The notes under the pieces are model-generated. The model did no database searches. It saw only the letters and a program-made list of their open reading frames with translations, and was not told the DNA's origin. Source: Macrotis lagotis (lineage: Eukaryota > Chordata > Mammalia > Peramelemorphia > Peramelidae). Taken from it: a stretch of DNA of 64,000 nucleotides. Location: NCBI RefSeq assembly GCF_037893015.1, contig NC_133658.1:281009221-281073220 (forward strand), read 5' to 3'. Positions 57,536 through 64,000 of the stretch are shown piece after piece (positions within the stretch are counted from its first letter, which is position 1; each line of letters opens with the position of its first letter). The translations under genes and the position numbers were made by a program.

Positions 57536-57776
57536 CATCATTATTATCATCATCATTGCTTGCACATATCCTTCCTTCTCTTACAGAGGTAAAACAGATA
57601 AAGATCTGTTTGCATGGTTCTTTCTTTCTGGTTCAAGAGCTGAAGTTCCTTCTGTATAACATATATCTATATGTATATATACCTGATACCAGACCTAGCA
57701 AACCAGGGAAGAGAAGGTGGTGCTGCTCAACATTCTAGTTAGGGAATTATTTACTAGAGGTGTAGATAGATATCTT

Positions 57777-57936
57777 TTTTTATTTTTTTTTTATATTTTT
57801 GCAAGGCAATGGGGTTAAGTGGCTTGCCCAAGGCCACACAGCTAGGTGATTATTAAGTGTCTGAGGCTGGATTTGAACTCAGGTACTCCTGACTCCAGGG
57901 CCGGTGCTCTATCCATTACGCCACCTAGCTGCCCCC
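57777..57936 (-). mobile_element. tRNA-derived SINE, antisense, with perfect target duplication
   Basis: TTTTTGCAAGGCAATGGGGT to TACGCCACCTAGCTGCCCCC. Duplication GTAGATAGATATCTT (57762-57776, 57937-57951). A good local reference for the young subfamily. Confidence 0.96.
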
Positions 57937-58084
57937 GTAGATAGATATCTTATAAAGGGTTGCTGTCTCTCCCAAGTGGTTCTGAAATGCACTGAGATGG
58001 GATATAAGCACGTGAGGAAGCAATTAATGATACTTGGGAATGTAAATAGTGCCCAAAGAATAGTTACAACAGTAAATGCTATAA

Positions 58085-58355
58085 AAGATTTAGAAAGGAA
58101 GAGATAACTGAGGTGTGGGAAAGCTTATTGGTGGAGATGGGACTTGGGTTAAGCTACAAAGAATAAGGAAGATCTGGATAACTATAAAGAAGGGGAGAAC
58201 ATTTCAGGGTCAGGAAATAGAATAAATAAATGCATAGAGCTAGAGTGAGCCTAGCAAGTAGGACACTATGAAACAATCCTATCTGAGTTCATAGTGACTA
58301 TCAGCTGATGTAAGGAAGGAAGCCGCTTTGGCACATTGTAGATAATGTAGAGCCA
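58085..58355 (-). repeat. L2 fragment, antisense
   Basis: AGAACATTTCAGGGTCAGGA and AGATAATGTAGAGCCAGTGA fit reverse-complement L2; diverged. Confidence 0.5.
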
Positions 58356-58364
58356 GTGAAGATT

Positions 58365-58765
58365 TGGGGCAATTAAGTAACAAGTCATCTAGGTTCAAAT
58401 CCCAGGATCAACAACACTAAGTATTATTCTTTTTTAGGTTTTTTCAAAGCAAATGGAATTAAATGGCTTGCCCAAGGCCACACAGCTAGGTAATTATTAA
58501 GTGTCTGAGGCTGGATTTGAACTCAGGTACTCCTGACTCCAGGGACGGTGCTCTATCCACTGCGCCACCTAGCCGCCTGGATCAACACTAAGTAGCTATG
58601 TGATCTTGGGCAGATAACTAAGCCTCTCTGAACATTTTGAGTTTTTTTGAATCTCTCTGAGTTTTCTCATCAATAAAATAAGAGATAAAAATACTTGTAC
58701 TATCTCATAAGGTTGAAGAGAGGAGAGTACCTTGTAAATCTTAAATCTTAAAGTACCAAATCTAT
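58365..58765 (+). repeat. CORE-SINE/MIR split by a SINE
   Basis: 58365-58423 (GTCATCTAGGTTCAAATCCC) continues at 58579-58765 (GTGATCTTGGGCAGATAACT, TCATCAATAAAATAAGAGAT). Confidence 0.72.
58424..58578 (-). mobile_element. tRNA-derived SINE, antisense, nested in MIR
   Basis: TTTTTTAGGTTTTTTCAAAG to CTGCGCCACCTAGCCGCC. The target duplication is GGATCAACAACACTAAGTA before and GGATCAACACTAAGTA after (three-base difference). Confidence 0.92.
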
Positions 58766-58779
58766 GTGTGTATAAAATA

Positions 58780-58990
58780 ACACATTTATATGATATCTTA
58801 CAGTTTATGAAGTGTTTTTCTCACAAAACACTTTGAAGTAGGCAATACAAGGAATTATTGTTATTATTATTATTATATCTCCATTTTATAGTTAAGGAAA
58901 CTGGGATTTAATTAGGTTACATTACATGCCTAAGTTCATACAGTGGGGAGACCCAGGAGTAGAATCAATCTCCTGTGCATGCATTACATT
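58780..58990 (-). repeat. MIR fossil with (TTA)n
   Basis: CAGTTTATGAAGTGTTTTTC, (TTA)n at 58855-58876, ATCTCCATTTTATAGTTAAG, then the tRNA half. Confidence 0.72.
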
Positions 58991-59149
58991 CAGGAGAGAG
59001 CCTAAGAGAAAGGGATGCTTACCTGTCTTTCTCATTCCATCATTTTGAGAGTGATCCTATAACCAGAGGTGGCAGAGAAGAGTGAGTCAGGATTTGGAAG
59101 GGAGGGGAGCATTATTCCAATTCCTTAGACCTTCTGATGGGTACACTTT

Positions 59150-59565
59150 GCAGTTGCAGCCCTCACCCTGAGAGAACTCTGATTCTTCTACTAGAGAGGG
59201 GAGTCACAACCTCAGTTACCTCCAGGAGGGTCCGGCTTTCTTTCCTCATTCTGGCACAATGACACAATTTAATTGCTGGAAACAAGAGCATGAAATATTA
59301 ACCACCCAGGACAATAGGATTTTAATTTAGCTTCAGGAACCAAACAGGCTGCAAACACTGTGCCAGACTACAGCTCTGTCTGGCATCCCAAGGAATCCGA
59401 TTTTGCCTAATCGTTGGAACTACTGGGACAGCCCATCCAGACCATGGAAAACTTAATTGAGCTTATGGTGAAATGGTCTCATAATGTGAGGCAAACTGCA
59501 CTGTAGCCACAGGATTATTAAACCACCCATTATGCTTTTTAATTATCAGCCTCAAAATCTCAGAG
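59150..59565. promoter_or_regulatory. Candidate conserved regulatory element
   Basis: Non-repetitive block with several homeodomain-type AT cores (ACAATTTAATTGCTGG, ATTTTAATTTAGC, CTTAATTGAGC, TTTTTAATTATCAGCC) spaced across 300 bases of GC-balanced sequence, and no coding signal. This is the texture of vertebrate developmental enhancers. Function and conservation are inferred. Confidence 0.4.
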
Positions 59566-59779
59566 AGAATGCTCATGGATCTTGATATTGATGTTGATCC
59601 AACAAACATGGCAGGGGAGGGAGGAAGGAAGGCCTGGAAGGTGATGCAGAATGGAGAATTTGCCTAGTGGATGGAGATTCTTCAGGATTCTGGGAACTCA
59701 TAGGGAGAGGAGACCCACATTCGGGATGGGTTTCCCTAAACCTGATTAAAACTAGCATCATAGCCCAGGGACATGAACA

Positions 59780-59870
59780 TTTCAAAGGACCTTAGAGAGA
59801 GTATCTTATCTAATGCACCTCTTTTTACAGAGGGGGAAGCTAAGGCTCAGAAAAGAAAAAGACTTGCTCA
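59780..59870 (-). repeat. MIR fossil (partial)
   Basis: TTACAGAGGGGGAAGCTAAG, then GCTCAGAAAAGAAAAAGACT. Confidence 0.55.
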
Positions 59871-59879
59871 AGGTAATTA

Positions 59880-60665
59880 CAGTGCTATTAGGAACAGTGC
59901 CCAGTCTCCATTCACCTTCCACAGGGGGAGCCCATCACATACTAAATCCCAGCTCTGTGTTTATTCTGATACATTACTCTGCAGTTAGTGCCCAAATGCC
60001 TTATGATTCCTTTATCAGTAGAATAAATCAACCTATTCCCTCAATCCCATAAATCTATAAAAGTGGCCTAAGCATATAACCTCTGTAAATTCTGTCCATG
60101 TCAACCAAAACATGGTGGGAAAGTTCAAGACTGAGGATGTATTCTGTATGGGATGGAAAGACAAGACTTCTTGTGTGATGTGTAAAAGATTATTACACAC
60201 AAGCATGGATGATGCTAGCCTATTCTGGCCTTTATCCCACGGCCTCCACAGGACAGATGAGAGCTGAACTAAACTCCCAGGGCTCTAGACTCCCCTCCCA
60301 TCCTGATGATCAACTCAGCATCTATTCGGCCTGTGTGCAGTCTCAGACTGAGCAGCTGGCTGCATATAAATACAGTTCCAATAGGCTAGAACACCCTGTT
60401 CACTTGGTGCTCAGCCAAGTTGGTGACCTGCTCTTTTTTCCTTCAGTGTAACTCCTCGTAACTTCTCTGTACCATGCCCCTTCACCCCGAACCCCCGCCA
60501 CACCAAGCAGAAATGAACTTTACATTGAACTTCTTAGACTTGGATGATTTTTTTTCTTTAGAGACTGAAAGATCAATCAATCTAGTGTTCCCATTTTGCA
60601 GATGCCAGAGTTGAAGACCCATAGTGACTAAGTAATAGAGCTTTTTTCTGGGTTTTCTGCCTCCC
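59880..60665. other. Unique sequence
   Basis: GC-balanced, non-repetitive, short open frames on the plus strand without recognisable domains. No exon claimed. Confidence 0.4.
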
Positions 60666-60669
60666 CAAA

Positions 60670-60958
60670 CTCTTTCTATTATAATACTACTACTACTACT
60701 ATGAAGTATTATAATACTGTTACTATATGATTTTACTATATTAGTTAGCTCTATTAATTATATATTATAATTTTATTTCCATTACAGTACTATTACTATA
60801 TATTATGTTCTATTATTTCATATTATTATATTATATAGTATTATTATTGTATGTTTTTCCATATTACCATGCATTACACTATATATTGTCATTACAATAC
60901 CATTACTTCATGTTATTCCTATATTATATAATACTATTTACTATATATTATTTCTACT
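60670..60958. repeat. Degenerate TAT/TAC triplet-rich satellite
   Basis: About 290 bases of imperfect TATTA, TACTA and ATTAC strings starting from a short pure CTA run (60687-60701). Confidence 0.85.
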
Positions 60959-61266
60959 GCCCACCCTAAGGGTGTGATAGGAGGTTGCATTTGCTGTCAA
61001 ACAATTGCTGCCATCTTGACCATCTTCTTACTTCAGACCCTGGTGAAGACATCTCAGGACCCTGCACTCCAGAGTACTAGGTATAGTAGCACTTCTGGAC
61101 CACCTACTACCAGCCCAGTTCCAGAAACCAGAGAAACAGCCACTGTGGGGAAGAGACCTGGCAACTCTCTTGACAATGCTACAATGCCTGCCTCCTCAGC
61201 AGCCACAGAGACTGAAAAGGTAGAATACAAAGATCTTGAAACCAAAACTCCTAACACTGTCAGGTG
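60959..61266 (+). CDS. Hypothetical exon-like open frame, unrecognised
   Basis: Open for about 100 codons without an ATG start. It reads a Cys-containing hydrophobic stretch (CICCQTIAAILTIFLLQTLV) followed by a Ser/Thr/Pro-rich part and a charged end (EKVEYKDLETKTPNTVR). A pyrimidine-rich CTGCCCACCCTAAG precedes it and CAGGTGATT at 61260-61268 could be a splice donor. This would suit an exon carrying one membrane segment and a mucin-like stalk, but I recognise no family, and an open frame of this length can occur by chance. Confidence 0.15.
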
Positions 61267-61409
61267 ATTCAACTTCTAAAACAGAGGTATTTGAGTTTTG
61301 TTTTTATTATTGAAGGAAATGACACTTTAAAAAGATTCATTACCATCTGTTTTTGCCATTGTACCCTAATAACCATGGGGTCCCTTCCATCTGACTTGCA
61401 GCTGGAATT

Positions 61410-61530
61410 CACTTATTAGAAAGCAAGCTCCTTGAAATCAAAGGCTAACTTATTTTTCTATTTTTAGCCCCGGAACTTTTATATATAGTAAACACTTAAT
61501 AAATGCTTATCTATTCACTTATTCATTTTT
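61410..61530 (+). repeat. L2 3' end
   Basis: AGAAAGCAAGCTCCTTGAAA, then TTTTTAGCCCCGGAACTTTT and AACACTTAATAAATGCTTAT. Confidence 0.7.
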
Positions 61531-62425
61531 TATTTATTCATTCACAATAATATTAGAAAACTGGAGATGACTACAAAAGAGGATCCTCTCTTAGGCGGTC
61601 TCTCATAAAACTTATAAAATAAGGACTCTAACTAAATTTGTGAGAGACAGAACCCACAGAGGGACCCAGTGAGGCAGTTCTCCTACTCAATGTAACCTGG
61701 AAAAGAGCAGAAAGGCTGAGGTTGGAGGGGCAGCACACCAGAGGGGAAGCCTGCCAGAGCAAAAGAACTTCAGCCTCTCAGAGGCAGCCCCAAGGTGCTG
61801 GGAGCCTCGGCTCACAGCATCGGGGAAATTTCCTGACCTATGCCCTGGGAAGCACCAGGAACAACTTGGGGGAACAGCGGGGGACATCTGCCAGAGCAAG
61901 CACGTGAAGCCCCACTGTCAGGGCACACAGCTAGCAGCTTGGACAAGGCAGCCAAGATCCAGGAAACAGAAGCAGGCAGAGCCAGTAAGCAGGAGGCCCC
62001 AGGGCATGAGCCCATTGAATCTAGGGAGGGGAGTGAAGAGAGACTGCCAAGCTCTGCTCCTGGAACAGGACACTAGGGTTCTGACCACATTCAGATCCTG
62101 ATGGCAATCTAGGCCCCCCCCCATAGAACAGCAGGGTCCCCCCCCCCACCTCAGCCCCATGGCAGAGGGGGGCGCTTATGGTCATTCACAGACCAGAAGG
62201 GAAGACAGAGTCTCACACATTGAGATCCTTGCGGGAGTGTCCCAAAAGCTCAGGAAGCACCCCCAAAACAGGCTTAGGCTGGGAAAATCAGCAAGCAGAG
62301 AAAAAACAGGAACACCATTGAGAAATATTTTTCCTGTGAGCCCAAGAAGGATCAAAACATTCAGTCTGAAGATGAGGAAGCACAAGTTCCTGCATCTAAA
62401 GAAAAACAGAAATTGAGCTCAGGCT

Positions 62426-63313
62426 ATGACAGAGATCAAAAAAGACTTTGAAAATCAAATGAGGGAGTTAGAAGAAAAACTGGTAAAAGAAATGAGAAAG
62501 ATGCAGGAAAAACATGAAAATGAAGTCAGCAGCTTAGTCACGGAAATCCAAAAAAATGCTGAAGAAAATAGCATGCTAAAAACCAGCTTAGGTCAAATGG
62601 ATAAAACAATTCAAAAAGTTATTGAGGAGAAGAATGCTTTAAAAAGCAGAATTGGCCAGATGGGAAAAGAGATAAGAAAGCTCTCTGAGGAAAACAAATC
62701 CTTCAGACAAAGAATAGAACTCAAGGAGATTGCTGAATTTATGAGAAATCAGGACTCAATACTTCAAAACCAAAAGAATGAAAAATTAGAAGAAAAAGTG
62801 AAACATCTCAATGAAAAAACAACTGATATAGGAAACAGATTTAGGAAAGATAATTTAAAAATTATTGGAATACCTGAAAGTCATGATCAGGAAAAGAGCC
62901 TTGACACCATTTTCAAAGAATTACTACAGGAAAATTGCCCTGATATCCTAGAAGCAGAGGGCAAAATAGAAATGGAGAGAATCCACAGATCCCCCAAGAA
63001 AGAGATCCCAAAAAACCAACCCCCAGGAATGTTATTCCAGAACTCCCAAGTCAAAGAGAAAATATTACAAGCAGCCAGAAGGACACAATTCAAATACCAT
63101 GGAGCTGCAGTCAGGATCTCACAAGACTTAGCAGCAACTACATTAAAAGCTCATAGGGCTTGGAATATAATATACCGGAAGGCAAAAGAATTTAGAATGC
63201 AACCAAGAATCAACTACCCAGCAAAACTGAATGTCCTCTTCCAGGGGGAAAAAGATGGACTTTCAATGAACCAGGGGAATTTCAAATGTTCCTGTTGGAA
63301 TGGCCAGAGCTGA
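62426..63313 (+). CDS. L1 ORF1 protein (295 aa), nearly intact
   Basis: RNA-binding L1 ORF1p. Residues 1-130 are a Glu/Lys/Leu heptad coiled coil for trimer formation. About 135-195 is the RRM (KDNLKIIGIPES at 141-152, ERIHRSP at 184-190). About 200-275 is the C-terminal domain (QVKEKILQAAR 208-218, HGAAVRISQDLA 225-236, INYPAKLNVLF 262-272). One G appears lost from the run at 63274-63277. In the other frame the sequence goes on as FQMFLLEWPELNRRFDHQ to a stop at 63355-63357, so this copy ends in eight aberrant residues. Upstream, ATG at 62372 is in frame but cut by TGA at 62414-62416, so the longer N-terminus MRKHKFLHLKKNRN is either a short upstream frame or a lost extension. A LINE protein, not a host gene. 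Confidence 0.92.
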   Translation: MTEIKKDFENQMRELEEKLVKEMRKMQEKHENEVSSLVTEIQKNAEENSMLKTSLGQMDKTIQKVIEEKNALKSRIGQMGKEIRKLSEENKSFRQRIELKEIAEFMRNQDSILQNQKNEKLEEKVKHLNEKTTDIGNRFRKDNLKIIGIPESHDQEKSLDTIFKELLQENCPDILEAEGKIEMERIHRSPKKEIPKNQPPGMLFQNSQVKEKILQAARRTQFKYHGAAVRISQDLAATTLKAHRAWNIIYRKAKEFRMQPRINYPAKLNVLFQGEKDGLSMNQGNFKCSCWNGQS

Positions 63314-63857
63314 ATAGAAGGTTTGATCATCAAATACAGGACTCAGGTGAAGCATAGAGATTGGAGGAGAGGGGGAAAATATGAGGGACTTAATGATGAC
63401 GAATTGCATGTATTCCTGTATAGAAAAATGACACTGATAATACTCATATGAACCTTCTCAATTAACAGAGCAGGTAGAGGGAGCTTTTATAGTTGAAGAA
63501 CAGGAGAAAGCTGAATTTAAAGATAAAATACAGTGTAAAAATGGAGTCAATATAAAAGAGGGAAATATAATGGGAGAAAAAAAAGGAGAGGGGGAAGAGG
63601 CCAAGATATTTCATATAATAAGATTTTTCTTTATTACAATGAGCTATTGCAATGATATAGAAAGGGGGAAGGCAAGGGGGAATGAGGGAATCTTAGCTCT
63701 CATCAGAGGTGGCTAGGAGAGGAAACAGCATATATACTCAATGGAGTATAGACATCTAGAGTAAGAAGGAGTGGGGGGACAGGGGGAAAGGGTGGGGATG
63801 TGAATGGAGGAGAGGATGGACCATGGGGGGAAAGTGGTCAGATATAACACATTTCCT

Positions 63858-64000
63858 TTTTTACTTCTTACAAGGGGCTGGGATTGGATGGCCTGTCTGG
63901 GACCATAGGGCCAGGTGGATGCTGGTTCTAAGGGGTGGTAAGGGGGCTCGGGCCTCTTGGACTCAGGGTCAGGGATCTGTCTGCTGCGTCACTCAGCTAC
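63858..64000 (-). repeat. Embedded antisense SINE unit 1 (second copy)
   Basis: Matches 45150-45292. It is closer to the parent SINE at its end (CTGTCTGCTGCGTCACTCAGCTAC against CTATCCACTGCGCCACCTAGCCGC; compare in blocks), again with A-to-G at the CTATCCACTG positions. Confidence 0.75.

Larger units (their letters stand above)
61635..64000 (+). mobile_element. L1-derived (HAL1-type) element, 5' part, cut by window end
   Basis: 5' region (GAGAGACAGAACCCACAGAG and a GC-rich leader to 62425), ORF1 (62426-63313), a purine-rich inter-ORF region (63358-63813), then the segment shared with 45100-45300, including the first part of antisense SINE unit 1 (63858-64000). In a standard L1, ORF2 would follow; the 45.1 kb copy shows the family instead continues into SINE-derived units and a 3' end. 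The two copies of the shared segment are roughly 85-90% alike by eye, and many of the differences are A versus G. Confidence 0.82.

Noticed and set aside
62159-62416. Small frames upstream of ORF1 in the L1 leader
   Set aside because: Leader sequence of the L1 element; the frame at 62372 stops after 14 codons.
1-64000. Endogenous retrovirus, LTR element or other capsid/envelope-bearing element
   Set aside because: No paired LTRs, primer-binding site, or gag/pol/env-like frame was seen; all reverse-transcriptase traces are L1, RTE, L2 or CR1 type.
1-64000. tRNA gene or CRISPR array
   Set aside because: tRNA-like A and B boxes occur only within SINEs; no regularly spaced identical repeats with unique spacers were seen.

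Overview
This window is nuclear DNA from a marsupial. The base composition is AT-rich with one CpG island. It is packed with tRNA-derived SINEs of the kind that open GGGGCGGCTAGGTGG and end in CCTAAAAA tails, together with marsupial-type L1 and RTE LINEs and old MIR/CORE-SINE, L2 and CR1/L3 fossils. The SINE tail and the L1 subtype suggest an Australian lineage, perhaps a dasyurid; that is inference from memory of repeat families, not a computed match.

Only one host gene can be supported: the 5' end of UBAC1 (KPC2) on the minus strand. Coding exon 1 (11615-11752) lies in a CpG island with ETS and ZNF143-type promoter motifs. Exon 2 (1311-1431) follows after a 10.2 kb intron. Exon 3 and the rest of the gene lie beyond the left edge. 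Everything from about 12.2 kb to the right edge is upstream of UBAC1 and looks intergenic. It holds layers of retroelements, several microsatellites, a few unique stretches that could be conserved non-coding elements, and one weak unexplained reading frame (60.96-61.27 kb).

Layout: 0-11.6 kb is UBAC1 intron 2 (partial), exon 2 and intron 1. 11.5-12.2 kb is the CpG-island promoter. 12.2-20.3 kb holds L2 and L1 debris with a three-layer nest (L2 split by an old L1, itself split by a younger L1). 21.9-24.3 kb has a GA/ACAG minisatellite and a long antisense RTE LINE carrying two SINEs. 24-34 kb has L2, CR1/L3 and RTE pieces. 34-45 kb is SINE-rich, with four antisense SINEs in 2 kb near 36-38 kb. 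45.1-46.6 kb is a composite L1-derived insertion. 46.6-61.5 kb is a MIR/SINE mosaic with two candidate conserved blocks. 61.6 kb to the end is the 5' part of the same L1-derived family, with a nearly intact ORF1.

The most interesting signal is that L1-derived family. The right-edge copy has a 5' region, ORF1 and an inter-ORF region, then runs into the same sequence that begins the 45.1 kb copy. The 45.1 kb copy shows that this sequence continues not into ORF2 but into three antisense SINE-derived units and an L1 3' end. It therefore resembles an ORF1-only (HAL1-type) element. Relative to normal SINE copies in this window, the embedded antisense SINE units carry a strong excess of A-to-G changes on the element's sense strand, mostly at A preceded by T or A and rarely at A preceded by C. 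That is the footprint expected if ADAR edited the element's RNA before it was copied back into DNA. I saw no endogenous retrovirus or LTR, no CRISPR array, no tRNA or rRNA gene.
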